Assembly: GCF_002263515.1 (NCBI RefSeq) | Contig: NZ_CP022752.1 | Span: 1-64,000, forward strand | Direction of reading: 5' to 3' | Length of the DNA: 64,000 nucleotides | Source of the DNA: Actinopolyspora erythraea | Lineage (GTDB): Bacteria; Actinomycetota; Actinomycetes; Mycobacteriales; Pseudonocardiaceae | In this document: positions 1 through 13,321 of the stretch, piece after piece | Layout: each line of letters begins with the position of its first letter | How positions within the stretch are numbered: position 1 is the first letter of the stretch | Translations under genes and position numbers: made by a program | Notes under the pieces: model-generated | The model's input: only the letters and a program-made list of their open reading frames with translations | Databases searched by the model: none | What the model was told of the DNA's origin: nothing

Positions 1-9
1 AGCTCAGCG

Positions 10-1893
10 GTGTCCGACCACCAAGCCGATCTCGGTAGGGTCTGGGACGAGGTGGTGCACGAGCTGTCCTCGGGAACGCTCTCACCCCAACAGCGCGCGT
101 GGATGCGCGTGACCCGCCCGATCGGGCTCCTGGACGGGACCGCGCTGCTCGCGGCCCCCAGCGACTTCGCCAAGGAGGCCATCGAACGGGCCCTGCGAGA
201 CCCCATAACCGACGCGCTGTCGCGCAGGCTCGGCAGGGAGATCTCGCTGGCCGTGAAGGTGGACACCGCGGTCCCCGCCCCGACCCGGCCGGTCACGCCG
301 CAGCCCGTGGGGGAGGAGGACGGCGAGGAACTCCCCGGCCCGGCCGAACCGGATCCCGATCCAGACCCCGCGGAGGAGGACCGGAGCCGGTCCGGCCAGG
401 CGGAGCTGCCCTACGAGATCGGGTACGGCACCACCCAGCCGAACGGGCCGCGCGGCTACATCCCCACGTCCGAGGCGGAGGGGTGGCACGGCAGGCCGAG
501 CGAGAGCAGGCAGCGCCCCCGAACCACCCACGAGGCGGAGGACTTCGGCAACACCGCCCACACGGGCTCGGTCAGCGGCGCACTGCCCGCTGCCCCTCCG
601 GAGCAGCACCGCCCGGTGAGCGGCGGTTCGGACTACTCGTGGCAGGGCATGACCCCGCTGCCCTTCGGCCCGCAGTACCGGGCCGGGGAGCAGCACACCG
701 ACGCCGAGAGCGAGGCCGAGCCCGAGGAGGACGAGGAGGGGGAGGCCCTGCGGGCGGCCAACGAGATCTGGCCGACCTTCGGCGGGGAGAACAAACCGGA
801 GCAGCAGCAGGGACAGCCCTACACCGCACCGAAGAACGGTCCCCCCACCTCGCAGACCAGGTTGAACGCCAAGTACACCTTCGACACCTTCGTCATCGGC
901 TCCTCCAACCGGTTCGCGCACGCGGCGGCGGTCGCCGGGGCCGAGGCCCCCGCCCGCGCCTACAACCCCCTGTTCATCTGGGGGGAGTCCGGGCTGGGCA
1001 AGACGCACCTGCTGCACGCGGTCGGGCACTACACCCAGCGGCTCTTCCCCGGAATGCGAGTGCGTTACGTCTCCACCGAGGAGTTCACCAACGACTTCAT
1101 CAACTCGCTGCGCGACGACCGCCAGGTCGCCTTCCAGCGGCGCTACCGGGACGTGGACGTGCTGCTCGTGGACGACGTGCAGTTCCTGGAGGGCAAGGAG
1201 GGAACGCAGGAGGAGTTCTTCCACACGTTCAACACGCTGCACAACTCGAACAAGCAGATCGTGGTCTCCTCCGACCGCCCGCCGAAGAGCCTGCACACGC
1301 TGGAGGACAGGCTGCGGACGCGGTTCGAGTGGGGGTTGATCACCGACATCCAGCCTCCGGAGCTGGAGACCCGCATCGCGATCCTGCGCAAGAAGGCGGC
1401 GCAGGACCGGCTGGCCGCCCCCGCCGAGGTCCTGGAGTTCATCGCGGCGCGCATCGAGCGCAACATCAGGGAGCTGGAGGGGGCGCTGATCAGGGTGACC
1501 GCGTTCGCCTCGCTGAACCAGCAGCCGGTGGACGTCCAGCTCGCCGAGATCGTGCTGCGCGACCTGATCCCCGACGACGCGCAGCCGCCGGAGATCAGCA
1601 CGCAGACCATCATGTCCATGACCGCCGAGTTCTTCGGGGTCACCGTGGACGATCTGTGCGGTCCCGGCAAGACCAAGGCACTGGCCCAGGCGAGGCAGAT
1701 CGCCATGTACCTGTGCCGGGAGCTCACCGACTCCTCACTGCCCAAGATCGGGCAGAGTTTCGGGGGCAGGGACCACACGACGGTGATGCACGCCGACAAG
1801 AAGATCCGCAAGGCCATGGCCGAACGGCGCCGGGTCTACGACCACGTGCAGGAGCTCACCGCGAGGATCAAACAGCAGGCCTCGTTCCTTTAG
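10..1893 (+). CDS. dnaA: Chromosomal replication initiator DnaA
   Basis: Initiator ATPase that binds DnaA boxes in oriC and opens the duplex. The 627-residue protein starts at GTG. Residues 1-85 are the helicase-interacting domain I. About 90-285 is a long acidic, Pro/Gln-rich linker, typical of actinobacterial DnaA and the reason it exceeds the E. coli protein in length. The AAA+ domain has Walker A GESGLGKT at 325-332 and Walker B LLVDDVQF near 385-392. The C-terminal DNA-binding signature GGRDHTT is at 585-591. It lies immediately upstream of a DnaA-box-rich intergenic region and dnaN, the standard origin arrangement. Only 9 bases precede the start, so its promoter is outside the window. 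Confidence 0.99.
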   Translation: MSDHQADLGRVWDEVVHELSSGTLSPQQRAWMRVTRPIGLLDGTALLAAPSDFAKEAIERALRDPITDALSRRLGREISLAVKVDTAVPAPTRPVTPQPVGEEDGEELPGPAEPDPDPDPAEEDRSRSGQAELPYEIGYGTTQPNGPRGYIPTSEAEGWHGRPSESRQRPRTTHEAEDFGNTAHTGSVSGALPAAPPEQHRPVSGGSDYSWQGMTPLPFGPQYRAGEQHTDAESEAEPEEDEEGEALRAANEIWPTFGGENKPEQQQGQPYTAPKNGPPTSQTRLNAKYTFDTFVIGSSNRFAHAAAVAGAEAPARAYNPLFIWGESGLGKTHLLHAVGHYTQRLFPGMRVRYVSTEEFTNDFINSLRDDRQVAFQRRYRDVDVLLVDDVQFLEGKEGTQEEFFHTFNTLHNSNKQIVVSSDRPPKSLHTLEDRLRTRFEWGLITDIQPPELETRIAILRKKAAQDRLAAPAEVLEFIAARIERNIRELEGALIRVTAFASLNQQPVDVQLAEIVLRDLIPDDAQPPEISTQTIMSMTAEFFGVTVDDLCGPGKTKALAQARQIAMYLCRELTDSSLPKIGQSFGGRDHTTVMHADKKIRKAMAERRRVYDHVQELTARIKQQASFL

Positions 1894-1928
1894 CCGTTCG
1901 TCCCCCGCTTGCCGTGGGTGGTTTCGTG

Positions 1929-2065
1929 GCGGAACCTCTCGTACGGCTCGTGAGGGGGTGCCGGAGACATCGGGGAGCGACACACAACGTCTTCGGCCGT
2001 CCTCGCGAGAACCGCACGAGAGGACACCCGCGGTCGGTTCCGCTGCGAGGGTGGTCGGAGCGCGG
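1929..2065 (+). repeat. Dispersed intergenic repeat, copy A
   Basis: About 135 bp directly downstream of dnaA. It shares an ordered set of blocks with copies at 24733-24871 (minus), 38613-38745 and 55331-55470: GGAACCTCTCG at the left end, GACATCG in the middle, CCTCGCGAGAACCGCACG, then a CCGCGG block. CCTCTCGT near the left end and ACGAGAGG near 2016-2023 are complementary, so a transcript could fold. No convincing ORF lies in it. Confidence 0.7.
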
Positions 2066-2359
2066 CCCGCGGGAGTGGTCGGCGATCGGCACTCCTCGGT
2101 GCTGCGGGCACGGCGATTCCGCGAGAAACCGACACCCACCCCGACCGGAGCACCTCACGTACCGGGGTCCTCACTCGGAAGATCAATCCCGCTCTCCGCC
2201 GTGGCCGAGCGGCTCGACGTCTCCCGAACACCCCTTCCGGCGAATCGGACAAAACGCACGAAACGTGCTTGTGCACAGTCTTGATCACGGTGCGTGCATA
2301 AGCTCCACGAAGATCACACAAATGTGAATTTCCACATCTGTCCCCGGACGAAAGTCACC

Positions 2360-2830
2360 TGAAAGTGGGGTTGTGCACAGCTTCGAGCCTCCCCAAGGAT
2401 GAGCTGGGGCAGCAGCCAAACCGCCCACAGGCTGTACACAACACTTCGGGACTTGCCCACAGTCGCTCCCCAAGTTGCCCACAAGATGTCCACAGTTTTA
2501 TCCACAACCTGATCGAGCGACCACAGGGTATCCACAGGATGTGGGGACAACCAGCGAAAATCTTGGGGATCGGCTGTGGATCAATACCCCCTCAACTGTG
2601 GACAACCTGGCCTGTGGACAAATTGATCCACATCGAAGCTTATTCGTCCCCAAGTTGCCCACAGGACGATCCACAGCAGGGGAAGGTCGTTCAGCAGCGA
2701 AAATCCGGGTTGTCCCCAATATCCACAGCCCCTACTACGGCTCCTCTGATTGGTTTTTCTCTAGATAAAGAGGGAAGAGAAGCAAGCGCGCCGAACGAAG
2801 ATCAACTTTTCGCTGATTACCGGTTCGCCG
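2360..2830. other. oriC: Chromosomal origin of replication oriC (dnaA-dnaN intergenic)
   Basis: The 1.16-kb non-coding gap between dnaA and dnaN is packed with DnaA-box-like 9-mers on both strands. Examples are TTGTGCACA 2371-2379, ATGTCCACA 2486-2494, TTATCCACA 2498-2506 (perfect consensus), GTATCCACA 2528-2536, TGTGGATCA 2575-2583, TGTGGACAA 2597-2605 and 2613-2621, TGATCCACA 2624-2632 and ATATCCACA 2719-2727. The most AT-rich stretch, with a run of T and CTAGATAAAG at about 2748-2825, lies at the dnaN side and is the likely duplex-unwinding element. The flank 1894-2359 holds repeat copy A and no gene. The flank 2830-3055 presumably holds the dnaN promoter. Confidence 0.95.
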
Positions 2831-3055
2831 GGCCGTCGAACCCCGGACCCACGTCATGGGCGCACAGCGCACGCTCTACCGTGGGAGACCCATCGGGCTT
2901 GAGAGCCGACGCGGGATGACCGCGCTGGGTGGGGGTTCTCAGCACGATTCGCCGTACCCGCTTCGGTTCGCGGTGCACACAGCACACATCCGCATCCCGT
3001 TCGACCTGGCTCTCCGCGGCGGAAGCGTCGTGGAACCGGAACCGAAAGGACACTC

Positions 3056-4177
3056 ATGAAGATCCGTCTGGAACGTGACGGTCTCGCCGATGCTGTTGCC
3101 TGGGTCGCTCGTAGCCTGCCCTCGCGACCCCCGGTGCCGGTGCTGGGCGGGATGCTGCTGGACGCCGAGGACGGCAAGCTGACCGTCTCCGGTTTCGACT
3201 ACGAGGTCTCGGCGCAGGTGGGGGTGGACGCCGAGGTCGAAACCGGTGGCAGGACGCTGGTCTCCGGCAGGCTGCTCGCCGACATCACCAAGGCGCTGCC
3301 ACAGCGGCCGGTCGAGATCACCGTCGACGGTTCCCGGGTGAGCATCACCTGCGGCAGCTCCCGGTTCAGCCTGCCCACGATGCCCGTGGAGGACTACCCC
3401 CAGCTGCCCCGGATGCCCGAGCTCGCCGGATCCGTGCAGGGAGACGCGTTCAGCGCGGCGGTGGCCCAGGTGGCCGTCGCGGCGGGCAAGGACGAGACGC
3501 TGCCCATGCTCACCGGGGTGCGGATCGAGATCAACAACGACCAGCTCACCCTGGTGGCCACCGACCGGTTCCGGCTCGCCATGCGTGAGCTCACCTGGCA
3601 GCCCGCGGAGTCGGTCGAGGACACCGAGGTCCTGGTTCCGGCCCGGACCCTGGCCGAGTCGGCCAAGACGCTGGGCGGCGCCGGGACCACCGTGGAGCTC
3701 TCGCTTGCCTCCTCCGACGGGCTGCTCGGCCTTTCCGGCACCACGCGCCGGAGCACGACGAGGCTGCTGGACGCCGAGTTCCCGCCCTACCGCAAGCTGC
3801 TGCCCGACGAGTACTCCACCTCCGCCGTGGTCGACGTCGGGACCCTCACCGACGCCATCAAGCGCGTCTCCCTGGTCGCCGAGCGCGGCACCCAGGTGCG
3901 CCTGGAGTTCTCCGAGAACGCGCTGCGGCTGACGGCGGGCGGCGACGACGAGGGCAGCGCCGAGGAGGAACTGCCGGTCGAGTTCGAGGGCGAACCGCTC
4001 ACGATCGCGTTCAACCCCAGCTACCTGCAGGACGGGCTGTCCGCGCTGAAGGCGGACCGGGCCCGCATGCTGTTCACGACTTCCAGCCGCCCCGCCGTGA
4101 TCAAGCCGGCCGGCGAGGACGGCGAGGTTCTTCCCGGATATCTGTACCTGCTCATGCCGGTTCGGATGCCGGGCTGA
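3056..4177 (+). CDS. dnaN: DNA polymerase III sliding clamp, beta subunit
   Basis: Processivity clamp that encircles DNA and tethers the replicative polymerase and other enzymes. The 373-residue protein has the usual three-domain clamp length and starts [20 protein letters not shown]. The C-terminal [10 protein letters not shown] is the normal clamp ending, where partner proteins bind. A GAAAGGA ribosome-binding site lies 7 bases before the ATG. Position between oriC and gnd/recF is the conserved actinobacterial arrangement. Nothing unusual was seen. Confidence 0.98.
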   Translation: MKIRLERDGLADAVAWVARSLPSRPPVPVLGGMLLDAEDGKLTVSGFDYEVSAQVGVDAEVETGGRTLVSGRLLADITKALPQRPVEITVDGSRVSITCGSSRFSLPTMPVEDYPQLPRMPELAGSVQGDAFSAAVAQVAVAAGKDETLPMLTGVRIEINNDQLTLVATDRFRLAMRELTWQPAESVEDTEVLVPARTLAESAKTLGGAGTTVELSLASSDGLLGLSGTTRRSTTRLLDAEFPPYRKLLPDEYSTSAVVDVGTLTDAIKRVSLVAERGTQVRLEFSENALRLTAGGDDEGSAEEELPVEFEGEPLTIAFNPSYLQDGLSALKADRARMLFTTSSRPAVIKPAGEDGEVLPGYLYLLMPVRMPG

Positions 4178-4294
4178 AAAGCGCAGGGCGTTCGCGCGGC
4201 CCAACGCGGTGGGACGTCGGCTGCGACGGCGTTGCTGCTCCTCGAGCGGTGGGATTCACCGGTCGGAAGTAGCGGAGTGCGAAAGGAAGTTTCG

Positions 4295-5182
4295 GTGCAA
4301 CTGGGTCTGGTCGGTCTCGGCAAGATGGGCTACAACATGCGCCAACGGCTGCGCGCCGACGGCCACGAGGTCGTGGGATACGACCGTGACCAGCAGGTCG
4401 CCGACGTGCCCTCGATCTCCGCCATGGTGGCCGAGCTCACCGCGCCGCGCACCGTGTGGGTCATGGTTCCCCACGGCGAACCCACCACCAGCACCGTCCG
4501 GGAGCTCGCCGGGCTGCTGGAAGCGGGCGATCTCGTGATCGAGGGGGGCAACTCGCGCTACACCGAAGACCAGGAGAACGCGGAGTTGCTGGCCGGATCG
4601 GGGATCTCCTACGTCGACGTCGGGGTCTCCGGCGGGGTGTGGGGCGCCGAGAACGGCTACGGCCTGATGGCGGGCGGTGAGGCCGCCGACGTGGAGCGGG
4701 CCATGCCGATCTTCGACACGCTGCGCCCCGCTGGTGAACGCGCCAAGGGGTTCGTGCACGCGGGGCCGGTCGGCGCGGGCCACTACGCCAAGATGGTGCA
4801 CAACGGCATCGAGTACGGCCTGATGCAGGCCTACGCCGAGGGGTTCGAGCTGCTCGCCGCGTCCGACCTGGTCACCGACGTTCCCGGCACGATCAGGGCC
4901 TGGAGCCACGGCACCGTGGTGCGCTCCTGGTTGCTGGACCTGCTGGTCCGCGCCATGGAGCAGGACCCCGAGCTGGAGCAGCTGGAGGGCTACGTCACCG
5001 ACTCCGGTGAGGGGCGCTGGACCGTCGAGGAGTCCATCAACAACGCCGTGCCCACTCCGGCGATCACGGCCGCGCTGTTCGCCCGGTTCGCTTCCAGACA
5101 GGACGACTCCCCCGCCATGAAGGCGGTGGCCGCGCTGCGCAACCAGTTCGGTGGACACGCGGTGCGCTCCAGCGACGAGTGA
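4295..5182 (+). CDS. gnd: 6-phosphogluconate dehydrogenase, short (GndA-like) form
   Basis: Oxidative decarboxylation of 6-phosphogluconate in the pentose phosphate pathway. Residues 7-12 (GLGKMG) are the Rossmann dinucleotide-binding loop. The substrate motif GGNSRYTED and the catalytic-lysine region HYAKMVHNGIEYG follow. At 295 residues it is the short, decarboxylating class often annotated as NAD-dependent, not the ~470-residue E. coli form. I chose GTG at 4295 because GAAAGGA lies 7 bases upstream and the Rossmann strand starts at once; an in-frame extension to 4232 is less likely. A gnd gene between dnaN and recF is common in actinobacteria. Confidence 0.94.
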   Translation: MQLGLVGLGKMGYNMRQRLRADGHEVVGYDRDQQVADVPSISAMVAELTAPRTVWVMVPHGEPTTSTVRELAGLLEAGDLVIEGGNSRYTEDQENAELLAGSGISYVDVGVSGGVWGAENGYGLMAGGEAADVERAMPIFDTLRPAGERAKGFVHAGPVGAGHYAKMVHNGIEYGLMQAYAEGFELLAASDLVTDVPGTIRAWSHGTVVRSWLLDLLVRAMEQDPELEQLEGYVTDSGEGRWTVEESINNAVPTPAITAALFARFASRQDDSPAMKAVAALRNQFGGHAVRSSDE

Positions 5183-5257
5183 GCCGTGGGGCGGCGTGCC
5201 CGGACGGGCGCGTCACCCGGCCGACCGGTTCGTGTCTCCTCCCACCCTAGGACCGTC

Positions 5258-6433
5258 GTGTACGTACGCCACCTGCAACTCACCGATTTCCGGTCCTGGC
5301 AGCACGTGGACCTCCCGCTGGACGTCGGGCCGACGGCGCTGGTCGGCGCCAACGGTCAGGGCAAGACGAACCTCGTGGAGGCCGTGGGCTACGTGGCGAC
5401 CCTCGGCTCGCACCGGGTGGCCAACGACGCTCCCCTGATCAGGCAAGGCGCCCAGCGCGCGGTGGTACGTGCCGCCGTGGTCAACGAGGACAGGGAGCTG
5501 CTGGTCGAACTGGAGATCGCTCCGGGGCGGGCCAACCGGGCGCGCGTCAATCGCGGCTCCGCCACCAGGCCCCGGGACGTCCTCGGCATCCTGCGCACCG
5601 TGCTGTTCGCGCCGGAGGACCTGGCGCTGGTGCGGGGTGATCCGGGGCAGCGGCGGAACTTCCTGGACGAGTTGCTGGTGGCGCGGGCCCCGCGCTACGC
5701 GGGGGTGCGCTCCGACTACGAGAAGGTGCTCAAGCAGCGCAGCGCGTTGCTGAAGTCGGCGGGCGCGGCCAGGAGGAGCGACTCAGCCGACCTGCGCACC
5801 CTGGAGGTCTGGGACGGCCACCTGGCCAAGTACGGGGCCGAACTGCTGGCGGGCAGGCTGGACCTGGTCGCCGATCTGGTCCCGCACGTCACGCGTTGCT
5901 ACGCCGAGGTCGCGGCGGGCGACACCTCCGAGGTGGACGGGCCCGCCGGCCGCGTGGCCGAACTGGACTACCGGAGCAGCGTGACGGGCCTGCCGGAGGA
6001 GTACGGCAGGCCGGGTGGACCACGGGCCGATCCCGTCACGATCGAGTCCGCCCTGCTGTCGCAGTTGGCCGAGATCCGGCAGCAGGAGCTGGAGCGCGGT
6101 GTCTCGCTGGCCGGTCCCCACCGCGACGACCTGGAGCTGGTACTGGGGCAGGCCCCGGCCAAGGGGTACGCCAGCCACGGCGAGTCCTGGTCGTTCGCGC
6201 TCGCGTTGCGCCTGGCCTCGTATCACTTACTGTCCGAGGATGGTGCCGAACCCGTGCTGATCCTGGACGACGTTTTCGCGGAACTGGACGCGCGGCGCCG
6301 CGCGCGGCTGGCCCGCTCGGTCGCGGGGGCGGAGCAGGTGCTGGTTACCGCCGCCGTCGCCGAGGACGTGCCCGCCGAGCTGTCGGGGGTCCGGTTCGAC
6401 GTGCGCGAGGGGGAGGTGCGGCGTGCCGGATGA
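5258..6433 (+). CDS. recF: DNA replication/repair ATPase RecF
   Basis: SMC-like ABC ATPase that, with RecO/RecR in characterised systems, helps load RecA at gapped DNA. Start taken as GTG 5258, giving [15 protein letters not shown], the usual RecF N terminus; upstream in-frame codons give an unrelated Arg/Pro-rich tail. Walker A GANGQGKT is at residues 30-37. The C-terminal Walker B and D-loop [12 protein letters not shown] are intact. Length is 391 residues, normal for the family. The stop overlaps the next gene, which suggests co-transcription of recF, the DUF721 gene and perhaps gyrB. Confidence 0.96.
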   Translation: MYVRHLQLTDFRSWQHVDLPLDVGPTALVGANGQGKTNLVEAVGYVATLGSHRVANDAPLIRQGAQRAVVRAAVVNEDRELLVELEIAPGRANRARVNRGSATRPRDVLGILRTVLFAPEDLALVRGDPGQRRNFLDELLVARAPRYAGVRSDYEKVLKQRSALLKSAGAARRSDSADLRTLEVWDGHLAKYGAELLAGRLDLVADLVPHVTRCYAEVAAGDTSEVDGPAGRVAELDYRSSVTGLPEEYGRPGGPRADPVTIESALLSQLAEIRQQELERGVSLAGPHRDDLELVLGQAPAKGYASHGESWSFALALRLASYHLLSEDGAEPVLILDDVFAELDARRRARLARSVAGAEQVLVTAAVAEDVPAELSGVRFDVREGEVRRAG

Positions 6434-7178
6434 GTTCGGACGACAGTCCCGTCCCCGATCCGGGGGAGGGCAGGACGAGTCGTTCCCGCCCTCACGGCGG
6501 GAGCGGTGGCCGAGGGGGGAGTACTCCGGTGGCGACGCCGGATCCGACGGGGGACGTCCCTCCTCGGTTGGGGATCGAACTGTGGACGCTGTGGACAACT
6601 CTCGGGGTGGGGCACCCCGCGGAGACACCACATCTGCCGATCCCCAGGAGGTGAACCCCGAATCGGTTGGGGTGGCCGGTGAGCACTCGCGGGGCTCGGA
6701 CCTGGCCCGCGCGGCGTTGCGGGCCGCGCGGGAGAGGTCCGGGGGGCGCGCTCGGGAACGCAACCGGCGTCAACCGGGACGTGCCCGGCGCGGCCGGGGC
6801 TGGTCCGGGCCGGACGCCGACGAGCGTGACCCGCAGGAGTTCGGGCGGCTGGTCCGCCGGATGGTGCACGCCAGGGGGTGGTCGGACCGGTTGACCGGAG
6901 GCCAGGTGTTCGCGCGTTGGGGCGAGCTCGTGGGGGAGGAGATCGCCGCGCACAGCGAGCCGGTCGAGTTGGCCGAGGGAGTGCTCACGCTGCGTGCGGA
7001 GTCCACCGCGTGGGCTACCGAGCTGCGGCTGTTGCAGCGGCAGCTCGTGCGACGCATCTCGGACGGCCTCGGTGAGCGGGTGGTGCGGCGCATCAAGGTC
7101 CTCGGCCCGGCCGCCCCCAGCTGGCGCCACGGGCCTCGGCACGTTTCGGGGAGGGGGCCGCGCGACACCTACGGGTGA
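6423..7178 (+). CDS. DciA-like (DUF721) replication protein
   Basis: DUF721 proteins include DciA, which assists the replicative helicase DnaB in bacteria lacking DnaC/DnaI. The DUF721 fold occupies the C-terminal ~110 residues ([19 protein letters not shown], then [21 protein letters not shown]). The first ~120 residues are low-complexity, Arg/Gly/Ser-rich and probably disordered. The GTG start overlaps recF by 11 nt; a start further in is possible because the N terminus has no fold to anchor it. The recF-DUF721-gyrB order is conserved in actinobacteria. A TGTGGACAA 9-mer lies within the gene at 6590-6598. Confidence 0.85.
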   Translation: MPDEFGRQSRPRSGGGQDESFPPSRRERWPRGEYSGGDAGSDGGRPSSVGDRTVDAVDNSRGGAPRGDTTSADPQEVNPESVGVAGEHSRGSDLARAALRAARERSGGRARERNRRQPGRARRGRGWSGPDADERDPQEFGRLVRRMVHARGWSDRLTGGQVFARWGELVGEEIAAHSEPVELAEGVLTLRAESTAWATELRLLQRQLVRRISDGLGERVVRRIKVLGPAAPSWRHGPRHVSGRGPRDTYG

Positions 7179-9527
<2,349 letters not shown>

Positions 9528-9645
9528 CCGGCGTCCGCGCCGAACCCCCGACCCCGCGTGATCGCCCGCCGCGACCGCCACGCCAGACCCGTGATCCGGT
9601 CACCGGGTGAGCCGCGACCGCCAAACCAGCGAAGAGAAGGACGGT

Positions 9646-12141
9646 ATGACCGAGACCTTGCCCCCGGAGGGTGGCCGAGTCGAACCGGTCGATCTCCAGC
9701 AGGAGATGCAGAACTCCTACATCGACTACGCCATGAGCGTCATCGTGGCGCGGGCGCTGCCCGACGTGCGCGACGGGCTCAAACCGGTGCACCGCAGGGT
9801 GCTGTACGCGATGTACGATTCCGGCTTCCGGCCCGACCGCTCCTACGTGAAGTGCTCGCGCGTGGTCGGCGACGTGATGGGTAACTACCACCCGCACGGC
9901 GACTCCGCGATCTACGACACCCTGGTGCGGATGGCCCAGCCGTGGTCCATGCGCAACGTGCTCATCGACGGCCAGGGCAACTTCGGCTCGCCCGGCAACG
10001 ATCCGGCCGCCGCGATGAGATACACGGAATCCCGGCTGGCGCCGCTGGCGATGAGCATGCTGGCCGAGATCGACGAGGACACCGTCGAGTTCTCGGACAA
10101 CTACGACGGCCGGACCCAGGAGCCGGACGTCCTGCCGTCGCGCATCCCGAACCTGCTGGTGAACGGCGGTGGCGGCATCGCGGTGGGGATGGCGACCAAC
10201 ATCCCGCCGCACAACCTGCGCGAGGTCGCCGACGGCGTGGTCTGGGCGCTGGACAACCCCGAGGCCACCGACGACGAACTGCTCGAAGCGCTGATCGAGC
10301 GCATCAAGGGGCCGGACTTCCCGACCCACGCGCAGATCATGGGCACCAACGCGATCGCCGAGGCCTACCGCACGGGCCGCGGTTCGATCCGGATGCGCGC
10401 GGTGGTCGACGTGGAGGAGGACGCGAAGGGGCGCACCTCGCTGGTGGTCACCGAGCTGCCCTACCAGGTCAACCCGGACAACCTGATCGAGAACATCGCC
10501 ACGATGCACCGCGAGGGCAAGATCTCGGGCATCAGCGACATCGCCGACGAGTCCAACAGCCGTCGCGGCATGCGCATCGTGGTCACGCTCAAGCGGGACG
10601 CGATCCCGAAGGTCGTGCTCAACAACCTCTACAAGCAGACCCAGCTGCAGACCACCTTCGGCGTCAACATGCTGGCGCTGGTCGACGGCGTGCCCCGCAC
10701 CCTGCGGCTGGACCAGGTGATCCGCTACTACGTGCGGCACCAGGTCGACGTGATCGTGCGGCGCACCAGGTACCGGCTCCGCAGGGCCGAGCAGCGCGCC
10801 CACATCCTGCGCGGGCTGACGCTGGCGCTGGACCAGCTGGACGCGGTCGTCAACCTCATCCGCAGCTCGCCGACCGTGGACGACGCCCGGAGCGGGCTGA
10901 TCGAACTGCTGGGGATCGACGAGGCCCAGGCCACGGCGATCCTGGACATGCAGCTGCGCAAGCTGGCCGCGCTGGAGCGGCAGAAGCTGCTCGACGAGCT
11001 CGCCGAGATCGAGAAGCAGATCGCCGACCTCAACGACATCCTGGCCAAGCCGGAGCGGCAGCGCCAGATCGTGCGCGACGAGCTGATGGAGATCGTGCAC
11101 AAGCACGGCGAGGAGCGGCGCACCCGGATCGTTCCGTACGAGGGCGAGGTCTCCATGGAGGACCTCATCGCGGACGAGGACGTGGTGGTCACCATCACCC
11201 GGACCGGCTATGCCAAGCGGACCCGGACCGACCTCTACCGGGCCCAGAAGCGCGGCGGCAAGGGCGTGCAGGGCGCGGCGTTGAAGCAGGACGACATCGT
11301 CTCGCACTTTTTCGTGTGCTCCACGCACGACTGGATCCTGTTCTTCACCAACAAGGGGCGGGTCTACCGGGCCAAGGCCTACGAGCTGCCCGAGGCCAAC
11401 CGCACCGCACGTGGTCAGCACGTGGCGAACCTGCTCGCCTTCCAGCCGGACGAGCACATCGCCCAGGTGATGCAGATCAAGGACTACACCGTGGCGCCCT
11501 ACCTGGTGCTGGCCACCAAGAAGGGGCTGGTCAAGAAGTCCAAGCTCACCGACTTCGACTCCAACCGCTCGGGCGGCCTGATCGGCGTCAACCTCAAGGA
11601 CGGCGACGAGCTGGTCGGTGCGGTGCTGTGCTCGCCGGAGGACGACCTGCTGCTGGTGTCGGCCGAGGGACAGTCCATCCGCTTCAACGCCAGCGACGAG
11701 GTACTGCGCCCGATGGGACGCGCCACCTCCGGGGTGTTGGGGATGCGGTTCAACTCCGGGGACGAGCTGCTGGCGATGGGCGTGGTCCACGAGGACCGTT
11801 ACGTGCTGGTCGCGACCCAGGGCGGCTACGCCAAGCGCACGCCCATCGACGAGTACCCGGTGCAGGGACGCGGCGGCAAGGGCGTGTTGACCATTCAGCA
11901 CGACCGGAAACGTGGCAGGCTTGTAGCAGCGCTCATCGCCGAACTCGAGGATGAGCTCTACGCGATCACCTCCACGGGCGGGGTCATTCGCACCACCGCC
12001 AAGGAGGTGCGCAAGGCCGGCAGGCAGACGAAGGGGGTGCGCCTGATGGATCTGGGTGAGGGGAACTCGCTGGTGGCCATCGCGCGCAACGCGGACGAAG
12101 CCGCCGATCCGGACGCAGCCGGGCCGGAGCAACGGAAGTAG
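9646..12141 (+). CDS. gyrA: DNA gyrase subunit A
   Basis: Breakage-reunion subunit of gyrase. ATG 9646 is preferred over the in-frame GTG 9607 because AGAAGG sits just before it, giving 831 residues. The active-site tyrosine is Y126 in AAMRYTESR. The quinolone-determining region reads HGDSAIYD with S87 and D91, equivalent to E. coli S83 and D87, the wild-type sensitive residues. The GyrA box [10 protein letters not shown] needed for DNA wrapping lies near residues 534-542. The C-terminal beta-pinwheel repeats follow and end in an acidic tail. Confidence 0.99.
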   Translation: MTETLPPEGGRVEPVDLQQEMQNSYIDYAMSVIVARALPDVRDGLKPVHRRVLYAMYDSGFRPDRSYVKCSRVVGDVMGNYHPHGDSAIYDTLVRMAQPWSMRNVLIDGQGNFGSPGNDPAAAMRYTESRLAPLAMSMLAEIDEDTVEFSDNYDGRTQEPDVLPSRIPNLLVNGGGGIAVGMATNIPPHNLREVADGVVWALDNPEATDDELLEALIERIKGPDFPTHAQIMGTNAIAEAYRTGRGSIRMRAVVDVEEDAKGRTSLVVTELPYQVNPDNLIENIATMHREGKISGISDIADESNSRRGMRIVVTLKRDAIPKVVLNNLYKQTQLQTTFGVNMLALVDGVPRTLRLDQVIRYYVRHQVDVIVRRTRYRLRRAEQRAHILRGLTLALDQLDAVVNLIRSSPTVDDARSGLIELLGIDEAQATAILDMQLRKLAALERQKLLDELAEIEKQIADLNDILAKPERQRQIVRDELMEIVHKHGEERRTRIVPYEGEVSMEDLIADEDVVVTITRTGYAKRTRTDLYRAQKRGGKGVQGAALKQDDIVSHFFVCSTHDWILFFTNKGRVYRAKAYELPEANRTARGQHVANLLAFQPDEHIAQVMQIKDYTVAPYLVLATKKGLVKKSKLTDFDSNRSGGLIGVNLKDGDELVGAVLCSPEDDLLLVSAEGQSIRFNASDEVLRPMGRATSGVLGMRFNSGDELLAMGVVHEDRYVLVATQGGYAKRTPIDEYPVQGRGGKGVLTIQHDRKRGRLVAALIAELEDELYAITSTGGVIRTTAKEVRKAGRQTKGVRLMDLGEGNSLVAIARNADEAADPDAAGPEQRK

Positions 12142-12191
12142 GCGCGGGGCACCCCGCGCGCAGGCAGCCGACGATCAGTGAAGGATCGCTC

Positions 12192-13046
12192 GTGACATCT
12201 TCGGACAAGCCGCAGGAACCGGAGTCTCGTTCAACCGGCGAGCAGGAAACGACCTCGACCACTACGAAGACGGAGGCGACCGCCACCTCGGTTTCCGAGG
12301 GGATGTCCACGGACGCTGCCGACAGCGGTGGGAGTGCGCGTGGTTCGGCCAGTGGTGCGCAGGAGTCCCGTGGGGAGGACGACGGTTCCGGCGTCGCCCC
12401 TCCCTGGCAGCGTGTGAGCGGTGCCGTGGGCACCTCCGCCGACTCGGCGGGTGCTTCGACCGCCTCGGAGGACCAGGACGGACGTGGCGGGGGGACCGCT
12501 GAACCGGAAGCGGGGTACGAGGAGGAGGAAACCCACCGGATTCCCCACCCGGCCGACTCGGAGTCCCGGTCCGCCGGGGACGGCTCCAGCGCGGAGTCGC
12601 CCCGCTCCGGGCTCCCGCTGGGGGGCGGTGTCGGGGCTCGCGGCGGTGCGGCGGGTCAGGGCTCGCCGCGTCGGCCGAGTCGCGGCCCCAGGCGAGCGAG
12701 CCTGCAGATCCGGCGGGTGGACCCGTGGTCGGTGCTCAAGCTGGCCCTCATGCTCAGCGTCACGCTGTTCTTCGTCTGGATGATCGCCGTGGCGGTGCTG
12801 TACGGCGTGCTCGGTGGCATGGGGGTCTGGGAGCAGCTCAACGGGACGTTCAGCGAGCTGACCCAGCCCGAGAACTCGCTGACCGAGCCGTTGATCAGCC
12901 CGATGCGGGTGTTCGGTGTGGCCTCGCTCATCGGCGCGGTCAACATCGTGCTGTTCACCGCCCTGGCCACGGTCGCCGGGTTCATCTACAACGTGGCGGC
13001 GGACTTCGTCGGTGGGGTGGAGGTGACCCTTTCCGAGCGGGAGTGA
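12192..13046 (+). CDS. DUF3566 transmembrane protein
   Basis: Conserved actinobacterial membrane protein next to gyrA, equivalent in position to M. tuberculosis Rv0007. The 284 residues divide into a ~175-residue Ser/Gly/Glu-rich, likely disordered cytoplasmic N terminus and a C-terminal DUF3566 region. That region has a conserved RRVDPWSVLK motif and two membrane helices (LALMLSVTLFFVWMIAVAVL and, near the end, a segment from FGVASLIGAVNIVLFTALA). Function is not established. The GTG start has GAAGGA about 10 bases upstream. It may be co-transcribed with gyrA, 50 bp away. Confidence 0.9.
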   Translation: MTSSDKPQEPESRSTGEQETTSTTTKTEATATSVSEGMSTDAADSGGSARGSASGAQESRGEDDGSGVAPPWQRVSGAVGTSADSAGASTASEDQDGRGGGTAEPEAGYEEEETHRIPHPADSESRSAGDGSSAESPRSGLPLGGGVGARGGAAGQGSPRRPSRGPRRASLQIRRVDPWSVLKLALMLSVTLFFVWMIAVAVLYGVLGGMGVWEQLNGTFSELTQPENSLTEPLISPMRVFGVASLIGAVNIVLFTALATVAGFIYNVAADFVGGVEVTLSERE

Positions 13047-13054
13047 CCCCCGGT

Positions 13055-13087
13055 TCCCGGAACCCCGGTCGACCTGGGGTTCCGGGA
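13055..13087 (+). terminator. Hairpin terminator after the DUF3566 gene
   Basis: TCCCGGAACCCC (13055-13066) pairs perfectly with GGGGTTCCGGGA (13076-13087) across a 9-base loop, 9 bp after the stop codon. There is no T-run, as is common for actinobacterial terminators. Confidence 0.65.
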
Positions 13088-13103
13088 GTCCGTGCCGGCT
13101 CCG

Positions 13104-13127
13104 CCCCTCACCCGGGGCGGTGAGGGG
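13104..13127 (+). terminator. Second hairpin downstream of the DUF3566 gene
   Basis: CCCCTCACC (13104-13112) and GGTGAGGGG (13119-13127) form a 9-bp stem with a 6-base loop, followed shortly by CCCCCCTTT. Together with the preceding hairpin it isolates the gyrase operon from the tRNA. Confidence 0.55.
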
Positions 13128-13136
13128 GACCCCCCT

Positions 13137-13166
13137 TTGGAAGACGATCGTGCGGGTGTGTAGTAT
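13137..13166 (+). promoter_or_regulatory. Candidate tRNA-Ile promoter
   Basis: TTGGAA (13137-13142) and TAGTAT (13161-13166) are separated by 18 bp and end 16 bases before the mature tRNA start, a good geometry for a housekeeping promoter. Confidence 0.5.
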
Positions 13167-13181
13167 CTATAACCGCACGCA

Positions 13182-13255
13182 GGGCCTATAGCTCAGTTGG
13201 TTAGAGCGCTTTGCTGATAACGAAGAGGTCGGAGGTTCAAGTCCTCCTAGGCCCA
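13182..13255 (+). tRNA. tRNA-Ile (GAT)
   Basis: A 74-nt cloverleaf with acceptor stem GGGCCTA/TAGGCCC, D-arm AGCTCAGTTGGTTAGAGC, anticodon GAT at 13216-13218 in loop CTGATAA, and T-arm GGAGGTTCAAGTCCTCC. The CCA end is not encoded. Its place after gyrA and before tRNA-Ala is conserved in actinobacteria. Confidence 0.98.
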
Positions 13256-13321
13256 CGTGGCACGTGCCGCCGCTGCGGTTATCGCGGCGGCGGCATAAGT
13301 TCGTAGTAGGAGGCGTCCGAA

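Noticed and set aside
82..1296. Long minus-strand frame antisense to dnaA
   Set aside because: It lies wholly inside dnaA, is Arg/Gly/Val-rich and has no recognisable domain; a high-GC shadow of the real gene.
6590..6598. DnaA box (TGTGGACAA) within the DUF721 gene
   Set aside because: A single site in coding sequence, like that at 7688-7696 in gyrB, where codons for VVDNS explain it; unlike the paired intergenic boxes at 23007-23028.
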